Assembly: GCA_027625125.1 (NCBI GenBank)
Contig: JAQBXG010000020.1
Location: 1-14,183, forward strand
Source of the DNA: Pseudomonadota bacterium
GTDB lineage: Bacteria > Pseudomonadota > Alphaproteobacteria > UBA2966 > CAIVPW01
Direction of reading: 5' to 3'
Length of the DNA stretch: 14,183 nt
Part shown: piece by piece, positions 1-7,496 of the stretch
Layout: the number at the start of each line of letters is the position of its first letter
Position numbering within the stretch: position 1 is the stretch's first letter
The notes under the pieces: generated by a model
Databases searched by the model: none
Told to the model about the DNA's origin: nothing
The model's input: only the letters and a program-made list of their open reading frames with translations
Program-made: the position numbers and the translations under genes

Positions 1-1076
1 TCCCCGAACGCCTTCGCGCCGCCGCCACGCAACAGGCTGTCCGGATCCTCGCCGGCCGGCAGCAGCGCGAAGCGCAGCGAATGTCCCGGCTTCAACAACG
101 GCAGCGCATTCTCCGCCGCTCGCACCGCCGCCCGCATCCCGGCCGCGTCGCCGTCCAGGCACAACACCGGCTCCGGCGCCAGCCGCCACAGTTCGCCGAG
201 CTGGTTGTCGGTCAGCGCGGTGCCGAGCGGCGCGACCGCGTGGCGGAACCCGTGCCGCCACAGCGAGATCACATCGGTATAGCCCTCGGCGACCAGCACG
301 GTTCCGGCCTCGCGGGAGGCCGACCGCGCGCCCGCCAGATTGTAGAGCAGCGATCCCTTGTGAAAGAACTCGGTTTCGGGCGAATTCAGGTACTTCGCCC
401 GCGCCTCACCCAGCGTACGCCCGCCGAACGCAACAATCTGTCCGCGGCGGTCGGTGATCGGAAACATCACCCGGTTGCGAAACCGGTCAAAGGCCTCGCC
501 GCCGTCCTCCGGCGCGACCAATAGTCCGACCCTGACCAGCTCGGCCACGGTATACCCCCGCGCCAGCAGCGCCTGTTTCAGTGCATCGCGGGAGTCCGGC
601 GCAAAGCCCAGGCGGAACTGCGCCGCAGCGGCGCCGTCGATGCTGCGATCCTCCAGATATCGGCGCGCCACGTCGCCGTGGTGTCGCAGCCGATCCTCAA
701 ACCACGCGGCGGCGACCTCCAGCAGTCCGTAAAGTCGCTCGCGCCCCTCCCGCCGCTCCTTGTCCTGCGGGTCGCGGGAGCGGGCGGGCATCTCCAGCCC
801 GGCCATGCCGGCCAGCCGCTCCACCGCTTCGGGGAACGAAAGCCCGTCGGTCTGCATCAGAAAGTCAAAGGCGCTGCCGTGGGCGCCGCAGCCAAAGCAG
901 TGATAGAAGCCCTTGGCGTCGTTCACCGTGAACGACGGCGTCTTTTCGTCGTGAAACGGGCAAAGTCCCGTCAGTTCGCCGCGTCCGCTGCGTTTCAGGC
1001 GCACGCGCTTCGCGACGACCTCCGACCCCGGAACCCGCGCGCGAATCTGGTCGAGGAAGCTGTCCGCGAACGCCAT
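1..1076 (-). CDS. dnaG: DNA primase DnaG, 3' end truncated by the window
   Basis: DnaG makes the short RNA primers for DNA replication at the fork, working with the replicative helicase. The frame is open from an ATG at 1076 down to the window edge, giving 358 codons. The N-terminal CHC2 zinc domain is intact, with ligands C39, H42, C60 and C63 in CPFH and CFGC. The TOPRIM catalytic centre follows, with EGYTD from E264 and the DGD acidic pair D308/D310. These positions lie one residue before their Escherichia coli equivalents, which supports the start. The C-terminal helicase-binding domain lies outside the window. The gene follows yqeY by 69 nt on the same strand, so the two are probably co-transcribed. 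In alphaproteobacteria rpoD often follows; that is off the window here. The ribosome-binding site is weak (GGGCGG just upstream). Confidence 0.97.
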   Translation of the reverse strand, partial: MAFADSFLDQIRARVPGSEVVAKRVRLKRSGRGELTGLCPFHDEKTPSFTVNDAKGFYHCFGCGAHGSAFDFLMQTDGLSFPEAVERLAGMAGLEMPARSRDPQDKERREGRERLYGLLEVAAAWFEDRLRHHGDVARRYLEDRSIDGAAAAQFRLGFAPDSRDALKQALLARGYTVAELVRVGLLVAPEDGGEAFDRFRNRVMFPITDRRGQIVAFGGRTLGEARAKYLNSPETEFFHKGSLLYNLAGARSASREAGTVLVAEGYTDVISLWRHGFRHAVAPLGTALTDNQLGELWRLAPEPVLCLDGDAAGMRAAVRAAENALPLLKPGHSLRFALLPAGEDPDSLLRGGGAKAFG

Positions 1077-1145
1077 GGCCGCCCATTTCTGCCGGGAACC
1101 GGGCCATGGCCCGCCCCGAGGTCGTGACCCCCCGCGATGCGGGAA

Positions 1146-1601
1146 CTATGCCAGCAGCGTCTTCACGACCGAGCTGGCCTTGCCGAAGTCCATTTCCCCC
1201 GCGTATTTCGCCTTCAACGCCGCCATCACCCGGCCCATGTCCTTCAGCCCCGCGGCGTTCAGTTCGTTGATGACTTCCCGGGTCGCGGCAGTGATGTCGT
1301 CGTCGCTCAATTGCGGCGGCAAAAAGCCGCGGATGACCGCGATCTCGGCGCGTTCGCTGTCGGCCAGGTCCTTGCGCTTGCCGTGTTCGAACGCCTCGAT
1401 GCTTTCGTTGCGCTGCCGCACCATCGTCTGCAGCAGGTTCAGAATCTCCTCGTCGGCGATGCACTCGGCCTTGCCGGTGCCGCGCAGCGTGATATCGCGG
1501 TCCTTGACCGCCGCCAGTATCAGCCGGATCGTCGAAATCCTGCGACGATCCTGCGCCTTCAACGCGTCCTTGAGCGCCTCGCTCAGGCGAGTCCGCAGCA
1601 T
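1146..1601 (-). CDS. yqeY: GatB/YqeY domain protein
   Basis: This 151-residue protein is a stand-alone YqeY protein. The family resembles the tRNA-binding tail of GatB, the amidotransferase subunit that makes Gln-tRNA and Asn-tRNA, but its cellular role is not settled. Length and sequence fit along the whole protein: an N-terminal helical part with STIRLILAAVKDRDI (about residues 23-37), then IRGFLPPQLSDD (about 89-100), and a C-terminal part with AAGLKDMGRVMAALKAKY (about 116-133). The ATG at 1601 has GGGAAG seven bases upstream. The gene is divergent from carA and is followed by dnaG, the usual alphaproteobacterial order carA / yqeY-dnaG. The family call is firm; the function is not known. 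Confidence 0.95.
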   Translation of the reverse strand: MLRTRLSEALKDALKAQDRRRISTIRLILAAVKDRDITLRGTGKAECIADEEILNLLQTMVRQRNESIEAFEHGKRKDLADSERAEIAVIRGFLPPQLSDDDITAATREVINELNAAGLKDMGRVMAALKAKYAGEMDFGKASSVVKTLLA

Positions 1602-1634
1602 GGATCATCTTCCCGGAATCCTCGAAGGGCGCGC

Positions 1635-1664
1635 ATCGTATCCCAAACCCTGCCGCCGTGGCAA
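1635..1664 (-). promoter_or_regulatory. Candidate sigma70-type promoter for yqeY-dnaG
   Basis: On the minus strand TTGCCA (1659-1664) is followed after 18 bases by TACGAT (1635-1640). These match five and four of six consensus bases. The predicted start near 1628 leaves a leader of about 27 nt before the yqeY ATG. Assigned by eye only. Confidence 0.45.
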
Positions 1665-1682
1665 ACGCCCCGCCTCGCCCGT

Positions 1683-1702
1683 ATGTTGTTGAAATACAAC
1701 AT
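1683..1702. promoter_or_regulatory. AT-rich palindrome between yqeY and carA (possible operator)
   Basis: ATGTTG (1683-1688) and CAACAT (1697-1702) form a perfect six-base inverted repeat around an eight-base centre, TTGAAATA. The site stands out as AT-rich in very GC-rich DNA. It lies upstream of both divergent promoter candidates, where it could act on either gene. The centre TTGAAATA also occurs in the lrp control region (minus strand, 7483-7490). The binding protein is unknown. Confidence 0.4.
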
Positions 1703-1733
1703 GTTTTCCACGGCCCCGGGGCACGGGGATTGC

Positions 1734-1762
1734 TTGACGGCGGGATGGCGTTTGCTTAGGTT
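1734..1762 (+). promoter_or_regulatory. Candidate promoter for carAB
   Basis: TTGACG (1734-1739) is followed after 17 bases by TAGGTT (1757-1762). The -35 is good and the -10 is poor. Transcription would start at about 1769, on the A of the carA ATG, which would make the mRNA leaderless. No Shine-Dalgarno sequence is seen before that ATG, which agrees with this. Confidence 0.4.
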
Positions 1763-1768
1763 GCGGCC

Positions 1769-3052
1769 ATGGGCGATGCGCCGGGAACCCCCGCCTTTGC
1801 AAAACGGCAACAGGGCGGGCGGAGTCTCCGCGCGGGCGGCGCGGCCATTTCGGCAAACCAGTCATCCAGCTCGTCGCCGAACCTTTCGCCGAACCCGAAC
1901 CCAACCGTGCCGCCCAACCGCTGCACTGCCGCGCTGGTTCTGGCCGACGGCACCGTGATTCGCGGCCGCGGCCTGGGCGCCGCGGGAACCGTGGTCGGCG
2001 AAGTCTGCTTCAACACCGGCATGACCGGCTACGAGGAAAGCCTGTCGGACCCGTCGTTCGCCGGTCAGATCCTGACCTTCACGTTCCCGCATATCGGCAA
2101 CGTCGGCGCCAATGGCGAAGACGAGGAAACCGCGCGGCCGGCGGTGCGCGGCGTGGTGCTGCGGGCCGATGTCACCGCGCCGTCGAACTTTCGCGCCACC
2201 CAGGGTCTCGACGGATGGCTCGCGCACCATGGGATTCCGGGCATCGCCGGCGTCGACACACGCAAGCTGACCCGCGCGATCCGCGAGCGCGGCGCCCCCA
2301 GCGGGGCGCTGGTCCACGACCCGGACGGCAACCCGGACCTGGACGCGGCGCTGGAACTGGCAATGTCGTGGCCGGGCCTCGAAGGCATGGACCTCGCCCG
2401 CGAAGTCACGACCACCGAGCCCTACGAATGGGACCAGACCCGCTGGCGCCTCGGCGCGGGCTACGGCACCCGCACGTCGTCGCGGTTCCGTGTCGTCGCC
2501 GTCGACTACGGCGCGAAGCGCAATATCCTGCGCTGCCTTGCATCGGCCGGCTGCGCGGTGACCGTCGTGCCGGCCGCCACCAGCGGCGAAGACATTCTGG
2601 CGCTGTGCCCGGACGGCGTGTTCCTGTCGAACGGCCCCGGCGATCCCGCCGCGACCGCCGCCTATGCGGTGCCGGCGATCCGCGCGGTGTTGCGGGCCGG
2701 GCTGCCATTGATGGGCATCTGTCTCGGCCACCAGCTGCTGTCGCTGGCGTTGGGCGCGCGGACAAAAAAAATGCACCAGGGCCACCGCGGCGCCAACCAC
2801 CCGGTCAAGGACCTCGCCACCGGCAAGGTCGAGATCACCAGCCAGAACCATGGCTTTGTCGTCGATGCGGCGACGCTGCCGGCCAACGCCGAGGTCACCC
2901 ATACGTCGCTGTTCGACGGCTCGCTCGAAGGCATCCGCCTTGTCGACGCGCCGGTGTTTTCGGTCCAGTACCACCCCGAAGCCTCGCCGGGGCCGCAGGA
3001 CAGCCATTACCTGTTTGCACGCTTCACCGCGTTAATGGAACGCCGCGCATGA
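1769..3052 (+). CDS. carA: Carbamoyl-phosphate synthase small (glutaminase) subunit
   Basis: CarA hydrolyses glutamine and passes ammonia through a tunnel to CarB for carbamoyl phosphate synthesis (pyrimidines and arginine). The N-terminal CPSase small-chain domain runs from about residue 52 (TAALVLADGT) and includes GEVCFNTGMTGYEE. The C-terminal class I amidotransferase domain has the nucleophile C318 in GICLGHQ and the partners H402 and E404 in YHPEASPGP. With the ATG at 1769 the protein has 427 residues against about 380 in Escherichia coli. The excess is a low-complexity Ser/Pro/Asn-rich N-terminus of about 48 residues. A GTG at 1907 would give the usual length but also lacks a ribosome-binding site, so the start is uncertain. 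carB follows after 46 nt with no terminator. The codons for TKKM contain a run of eight A at 2764-2771. Confidence 0.97.
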   Translation: MGDAPGTPAFAKRQQGGRSLRAGGAAISANQSSSSSPNLSPNPNPTVPPNRCTAALVLADGTVIRGRGLGAAGTVVGEVCFNTGMTGYEESLSDPSFAGQILTFTFPHIGNVGANGEDEETARPAVRGVVLRADVTAPSNFRATQGLDGWLAHHGIPGIAGVDTRKLTRAIRERGAPSGALVHDPDGNPDLDAALELAMSWPGLEGMDLAREVTTTEPYEWDQTRWRLGAGYGTRTSSRFRVVAVDYGAKRNILRCLASAGCAVTVVPAATSGEDILALCPDGVFLSNGPGDPAATAAYAVPAIRAVLRAGLPLMGICLGHQLLSLALGARTKKMHQGHRGANHPVKDLATGKVEITSQNHGFVVDAATLPANAEVTHTSLFDGSLEGIRLVDAPVFSVQYHPEASPGPQDSHYLFARFTALMERRA

Positions 3053-3098
3053 GCCGCGGCCCCGCCGGCACACCGTCGACGGCGACGGGCGGCTTCTG

Positions 3099-6000
3099 AT
3101 GCCGAAACGCACCGATCTCAAGTCGATCCTGATCATCGGCGCCGGGCCGATCGTCATCGGCCAGGCGTGCGAATTCGACTATTCGGGCACCCAGGCCTGC
3201 CAGGCGCTGAAGGAAGAGGGCTACCGGGTCATCCTGGTCAATTCGAACCCGGCGACAATCATGACCGACCCCGAGTTCGCCGACGCGACGTACATCGAGC
3301 CGGTCACGCCCGAGGTCGTCGCCCGCATCATCGAAAAGGAGCGCCCCGACGCGCTGCTGCCGACGATGGGGGGCCAGACGGCGCTGAACGTCGCCGTCGC
3401 CCTGGCCGGCAACGGCACGCTGAAAAAATTCGGCGTCGAGATGATCGGGGCCAGCCGCGAGGCGATCCACAAGGCCGAAGACCGCGAACAGTTCCGCCGA
3501 GCGATGGATGCGATCGGACTGGAATCCCCGAAAAGCCGCACCGTGCATTCGCTGGCCGAGGCGCGCGACGCCCTGGCGGAGACCGGCCTGCCGGCGATTC
3601 TCAGACCGTCGTACACGCTGGGCGGCACCGGCGCGTCGGTCGTCACCGAACGCGAACAGTTCGACAGCCAGGTACAGACGGCGCTCGACGCATCGATGGT
3701 CGACGAGGTGCTGATCGAGGAATCGGTGCTGGGGTGGAAAGAGTTCGAGATGGAGGTCGTGCGCGACCGCAACGACAACTGCATCATCGTGTGCTCCATC
3801 GAGAACTTCGATCCGATGGGGGTCCATACCGGCGACTCGATCACCGTCGCGCCGGCGCTGACGCTCACCGACAAGGAATACCAGTTGCTGCGTAACGCCT
3901 CGATCGCCGTGTTGCGCGAAATCGGCGTCGAGACCGGCGGCTCGAACGTACAATTCGCGATCGATCCCGTCACCGGCCGCATGGTGGTGATCGAGATGAA
4001 CCCGCGGGTGTCGCGGTCATCGGCGCTGGCCTCGAAGGCGACCGGGTTTCCGATTGCAAAGGTCGCCGCCCGCCTCGCGGTCGGCTACACGCTCGACGAG
4101 CTGGTCAATGACATCACCGGCACGACCCCGGCGTCGTTTGAGCCGACGATCGATTACGTCGTGACGAAGATCCCGCGATTCACGTTCGAAAAATTTCCCG
4201 GCACGTCGGACCGGCTGACGACATCGATGAAGTCGGTCGGCGAGGCGATGGCGATCGGCCGGTCATTCCAGGAATCGCTGCAAAAGGCGCTGCGCTCGAT
4301 GGAAACCGGCCTTGTCGGGCTGGACGAGCCCGAGGGCGCCGGGGCGATGGACGCGCGCCAGCGGCTGGCGGCGGTCGAGCGGCCTACGCCGGAACGGCTG
4401 CAGTGGATCGCGCAGGCGTTTCGAGACGGCCTTTCGGTCGCGGACGTCCACGACGCCTGCCGCGTCGACCCGTGGTTCCTGCGCCAGATCGCCGATTTGA
4501 TCGCGGTCGAAGAAGAGGTGCGGGCAAATGGCCTGCCCGACGACGCAACCGGACTGCGTCGGTTGAAGTCGATGGGATTCTCCGACGCCCGGCTCGGTCT
4601 GCTGACCGGCGTCGAGGAATCGCAGGTGCGCGCGATGCGCCATGGTCACGGCGTCTTGCCGGTATTCAAACGCGTCGATACCTGCGCGGCCGAGTTCGAA
4701 TCGCACACGCCGTATATGTATTCCACCTACGAAAGCGCCGATTGGGATGGCCCGGGCCGCGCCGACGACGACGAAGCAAAGCCGTCGAACCGGGCCAAGG
4801 TCGTCGTACTGGGGGGCGGCCCCAACCGCATCGGCCAGGGCATCGAATTCGACTACTGCTGCGTCCACGCCGCCTATGCCCTCAGCGAAGCGGGCATCGA
4901 ATCGGTGATGGTCAACTGCAACCCGGAAACCGTGTCCACCGACTACGACACCTCCGACCGCCTGTACTTCGAGCCGCTGACGCTGGAGGACGTGCTGGAG
5001 CTGATCCGCGTCGAGCGGACAAGCGGCGAATTCCTCGGCGTCATCGTCCAGTTCGGCGGCCAGACGCCGTTGAAGCTCGCACGCGGCCTGGAGGCGGCGG
5101 GGGTGCCGATTCTGGGCACAAGCCCCGACGCCATCGACCTTGCCGAAGACCGCAAGCGCTTCCAGCAACTGTTGACGCGACTCGGCCTGCGCCAGCCGCG
5201 AAACGCCCTGGCGACATCGATGGCCGAGGCGGTGGCCGGCGCCGCAACCATCGGCTACCCGGTCGTGATCCGCCCCAGCTACGTCCTCGGCGGCCGGGCG
5301 ATGGAAATCGTCCACGACGAGGCGGGATTGCGCCGCTACATGGGCGCGGCGGTGCGCGCCTCGGGCCGCGCGCCGGTGCTGATCGACGACTACCTGTCCG
5401 AGGCGACCGAACTCGACGTCGACGCCCTGTCCGACGGCGACGATGTGTTCGTCGCCGGCATCATGGAACACATCGAGGAGGCGGGGGTCCATTCCGGCGA
5501 CTCCGCCTGTTCGCTGCCGCCCTATACGGTCGATCCCGCCACCGTCGACGAGCTGCGCCGCCAGACCGAGGAGCTGGCGCGGGCGCTCGGGGTCGTCGGC
5601 CTGATGAACGCCCAGTTCGCGGTCAAGGACGGCGAAATATTTGTCCTCGAGGTCAATCCGCGCGCCAGCCGCACGGTGCCGTTCGTCGCCAAGGCGACGG
5701 GCCGGCCGATCGTCAAGATTGCCGCCCGCCTGATGGCCGGCGAGAAGCTGTCGGCGTTTTCGCTCGGGGTTTCCGGCGCGCCGGTGGGCCACGTGGCGGT
5801 CAAGGAGGCGGTATTTCCGTTCGACCGTTTCCCCGGCGTCGATATCCTGCTCGGCCCCGAGATGCGCTCGACCGGCGAAGTCATGGGCCTGGACCGCGAC
5901 TTCGCCCGCGCCTTCGCCAAGTCGCAGCTGGCGGCCGGCGTGCGCCTGCCGGATTCGGGAACGGTGTTCGTGTCGGTCAAGGACGGCGACAAGGCGCCGG

Positions 6001-6359
6001 TGGCCCAGGTTGCCCGCCGCCTGGCGGAAATGGGCTTTTCGCTGTTGGCCACCGACGGCACGGCGAAGTATCTGGCCGCGGCCGGCATCCAGGCGGACCG
6101 CGTCAACAAGGTCGGCGAAGGCTCGCCACATATTGTCGACCGCATCCAGGCCGGCGGCGTGCATCTGGTCATCAACACGACCGAGGGCGCCCTTGCGATC
6201 GCCGATTCGTTTGAAATCCGGCGCACCGCGCTGACGCGCCACATTCCCCATTACACGACAATGGCCGGCGCCCGCGCGGCGGTTCTGGCGATCGCGACGA
6301 TGCGGTCCGGCCCCCTTGAAGTCACCCCCCTCCAGTCCTACTCTAATAACACGATCTGA
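3099..6359 (+). CDS. carB: Carbamoyl-phosphate synthase large subunit
   Basis: CarB makes carbamoyl phosphate from bicarbonate, ammonia supplied by CarA, and two ATP. The 1086-residue length is normal for the family. The first half carries GAGPIVIGQACEFDYSG near residue 14 and an ATP-grasp module ending in EMNPRVSRSSALASKATG; it forms carboxyphosphate. A helical oligomerisation region follows at about 400-560. The second half repeats the fold, with GGGPNRIGQGIEFDY near 572 and EVNPRASRTVPFVAKATG, and phosphorylates carbamate. From about residue 953 an MGS-like allosteric domain is present (GTVFVSVKDGDKAP, then ATDGTAKYL), where nucleotides and ornithine act in characterised enzymes. No catalytic block looks damaged. 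It is co-transcribed with carA, and its start has only a weak GGGCGG ahead of it. Confidence 0.98.
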   Translation: MPKRTDLKSILIIGAGPIVIGQACEFDYSGTQACQALKEEGYRVILVNSNPATIMTDPEFADATYIEPVTPEVVARIIEKERPDALLPTMGGQTALNVAVALAGNGTLKKFGVEMIGASREAIHKAEDREQFRRAMDAIGLESPKSRTVHSLAEARDALAETGLPAILRPSYTLGGTGASVVTEREQFDSQVQTALDASMVDEVLIEESVLGWKEFEMEVVRDRNDNCIIVCSIENFDPMGVHTGDSITVAPALTLTDKEYQLLRNASIAVLREIGVETGGSNVQFAIDPVTGRMVVIEMNPRVSRSSALASKATGFPIAKVAARLAVGYTLDELVNDITGTTPASFEPTIDYVVTKIPRFTFEKFPGTSDRLTTSMKSVGEAMAIGRSFQESLQKALRSMETGLVGLDEPEGAGAMDARQRLAAVERPTPERLQWIAQAFRDGLSVADVHDACRVDPWFLRQIADLIAVEEEVRANGLPDDATGLRRLKSMGFSDARLGLLTGVEESQVRAMRHGHGVLPVFKRVDTCAAEFESHTPYMYSTYESADWDGPGRADDDEAKPSNRAKVVVLGGGPNRIGQGIEFDYCCVHAAYALSEAGIESVMVNCNPETVSTDYDTSDRLYFEPLTLEDVLELIRVERTSGEFLGVIVQFGGQTPLKLARGLEAAGVPILGTSPDAIDLAEDRKRFQQLLTRLGLRQPRNALATSMAEAVAGAATIGYPVVIRPSYVLGGRAMEIVHDEAGLRRYMGAAVRASGRAPVLIDDYLSEATELDVDALSDGDDVFVAGIMEHIEEAGVHSGDSACSLPPYTVDPATVDELRRQTEELARALGVVGLMNAQFAVKDGEIFVLEVNPRASRTVPFVAKATGRPIVKIAARLMAGEKLSAFSLGVSGAPVGHVAVKEAVFPFDRFPGVDILLGPEMRSTGEVMGLDRDFARAFAKSQLAAGVRLPDSGTVFVSVKDGDKAPVAQVARRLAEMGFSLLATDGTAKYLAAAGIQADRVNKVGEGSPHIVDRIQAGGVHLVINTTEGALAIADSFEIRRTALTRHIPHYTTMAGARAAVLAIATMRSGPLEVTPLQSYSNNTI

Positions 6360-6378
6360 TCCGGTTCGATCTGATCCG
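6352..6378 (+). repeat. 12-bp direct repeat over the carB stop codon
   Basis: CGATCTGATCCG occurs at 6352-6363 and again at 6367-6378, a 15-bp period. The first copy contains the carB TGA (6357-6359). A purely local duplication is the simplest explanation. Confidence 0.6.
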
Positions 6379-6398
6379 ACGTTCCCCTGCGGCTGCGG

Positions 6399-6424
6399 CC
6401 TGCCCGGCCGGCGCGGGTTGTTTT
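6399..6424 (+). terminator. Weak candidate terminator after carB
   Basis: CCCG and CGGG can pair across GCCGGCG and are followed by TTGTTTT. The stem is only four pairs and the T tract is interrupted, so it may not work. No better terminator is seen between carB and greA, and read-through into greA is possible. Confidence 0.2.
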
Positions 6425-6455
6425 GTCAATTCGAATGTCCGGGGCCCTGCACGTG

Positions 6456-6929
6456 ATGGAAAAGCTTCCGATGACCAGCGAGGGATTCGACCGCATCGTC
6501 GAGGAGCTGAAACGCCTCCGCACCGAGGAGCGCCCGGCGGTGATTCGCGCCATCGAAGAGGCGCGGGGCCACGGCGACCTGTCGGAAAACGCCGAATACC
6601 ACGCCGCCAAGGAGCGCCAGAGCTTCATCGAGGGCCGCGTCGCCGAGTTGGAAGACAAGGCGCGGCGGGCCGAGGTCATCGATCCGAAGCAATTGTCCGG
6701 CAAGCAGATCAAGTTCGGCGCCAAGGTGAAGCTGGCCGACGAGGACACCGACGAAAAGATTACCTATCGCATCGTCGGCGCCGACGAATCCGACATCAAG
6801 GCCGGGCTGCTGTCGGTGTCGTCGCCGCTGGCGCGGGCGTTGATCGGCAAGTCCCGCGGCGATTCGGTCGAAGTCATCACGCCGGGCGGCGCCCGCGCCT
6901 ACGAGGTCCTGTCGGTCAGCTTCAAGTAG
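6456..6929 (+). CDS. greA: Transcription elongation factor GreA
   Basis: GreA enters the secondary channel of RNA polymerase and stimulates cleavage of backtracked RNA, freeing stalled complexes. The protein has 157 residues, against 158 in Escherichia coli. The N-terminal coiled coil carries the tip acidic residues D41 and E44 in GDLSENAEYHAAKE. The C-terminal FKBP-like domain includes KFGAKVKLADEDT and ends in AYEVLSVSFK. I chose the ATG at 6456 because the protein then begins MEKLPMT, as GreA proteins usually do, and D41/E44 match the standard numbering. Upstream in-frame ATG (6435) and TTG (6423) codons would add non-conserved residues. The ribosome-binding site is poor. The gene is convergent with the lrp gene, with only 6 bases between stops. 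Confidence 0.96.
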   Translation: MEKLPMTSEGFDRIVEELKRLRTEERPAVIRAIEEARGHGDLSENAEYHAAKERQSFIEGRVAELEDKARRAEVIDPKQLSGKQIKFGAKVKLADEDTDEKITYRIVGADESDIKAGLLSVSSPLARALIGKSRGDSVEVITPGGARAYEVLSVSFK

Positions 6930-6935
6930 CGGCGG

Positions 6936-7433
6936 TCAGTCGTTTTCGGCTTCCGCCCCGGCGCCCGCCAGGGGCACGCCCGGTTCGTGTTTCGACGTGC
7001 GGATCGCCAACGCGCTCTTGACGTGATCGACATTCGGCGCTGCGGTCAACTCGCCGGTCAGCCAGGTCTGGTACGCATCCCAGTCGCGGGCGACGACCTT
7101 CAGGATAAAATCCGTCTCGCCGGCCAGCATGTAGCACTCGCGCACCATCGGCCACGACCGCGCCCGTTCCTCGAACGCCACCAGGTCCTGCTCCGCCTGG
7201 CTGTGCAGCCCGACCTGGGCGAAGACCAGCACCCCGTACCCCAGCCGCCCGGCGTCGAGGTCGGCATGGTAGCCGTGGATGTATCCGGCCTTCTCCAGCG
7301 CCCGCACCCGGCGCAGGCACGGCGGCGGCGAAATGCCGACCAGCTGCGCCAGCCGCACATTGGTCATGCGCCCGCTGCGTTGCAGGTTGGCCAGAATCCG
7401 CCGGTCGATCTCGTCAAGTTTGACGCGCGCCAT
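6936..7433 (-). CDS. Lrp/AsnC family transcriptional regulator
   Basis: This 165-residue regulator has the two parts of the feast/famine family. The N-terminal winged helix-turn-helix has LDEIDRRILANLQRSGR at about 6-22 and a recognition region VRLAQLVGISPPPCLRRV at about 26-43. The C-terminal RAM domain has AGETDFILKVVARD at about 104-117, the part that forms octamers and binds amino-acid effectors in known members. The start at 7433 is set by a strong GGGAGG seven bases upstream; a longer frame from 7502 would read through the promoter and operators. The tail TSKHEPGVPL resembles Lrp proteins encoded near trxB in other alphaproteobacteria, from memory. The upstream palindromes suggest autoregulation. 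Targets and ligand cannot be read from the sequence. Confidence 0.95.
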   Translation of the reverse strand: MARVKLDEIDRRILANLQRSGRMTNVRLAQLVGISPPPCLRRVRALEKAGYIHGYHADLDAGRLGYGVLVFAQVGLHSQAEQDLVAFEERARSWPMVRECYMLAGETDFILKVVARDWDAYQTWLTGELTAAPNVDHVKSALAIRTSKHEPGVPLAGAGAEAEND

Positions 7434-7449
7434 CTCCGGACCTCCCGCG

Positions 7450-7495
7450 ATTGTTTGGAACATTATTTCATGGACGCAACAATATTTCAATTGTT
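7450..7495. promoter_or_regulatory. Operator-like repeat cluster over the lrp promoter
   Basis: AACAAT (7478-7483) and ATTGTT (7490-7495) form a perfect inverted repeat with a six-base centre covering the -35. ATTGTT (7450-7455) and AACATT (7459-7464) form a second, imperfect one over the start site. In addition AACATTATTTCA (7459-7470) and AACAATATTTCA (7478-7489) are direct repeats, 11 of 12 identical at a 19-bp period. Repeated AT-rich half-sites across a promoter are typical of autoregulating Lrp proteins; binding here is inferred. Confidence 0.55.
7462..7490 (-). promoter_or_regulatory. Promoter of the lrp/asnC gene
   Basis: On the minus strand TTGAAA (7485-7490), 17 bases, then AATAAT (7462-7467). 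This is the best sigma70-like promoter in the window. Predicted transcription starts near 7455, giving a leader of about 22 nt that contains the GGGAGG ribosome-binding site. Confidence 0.65.
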
Positions 7496-7496
7496 C

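Noticed and set aside
1077..1145. Possible small gene or terminator between yqeY and dnaG
   Set aside because: Only 69 bases, no T tract after any stem on the minus strand and no start with a ribosome-binding site; read as an operon spacer.
4263..6251. A 662-codon open frame on the minus strand opposite carB, and other long open frames opposite or shifted from carA, greA and the 632-residue gene
   Set aside because: They lie over strongly conserved genes, have low-complexity Arg/Ala/Gly/Asp-rich products and no domain, and are expected by chance in very GC-rich DNA.
6423..6455. Longer GreA starting at TTG 6423 or ATG 6435
   Set aside because: The added residues are not GreA-like, and the start at 6456 puts the acidic tip residues at the standard positions 41 and 44.
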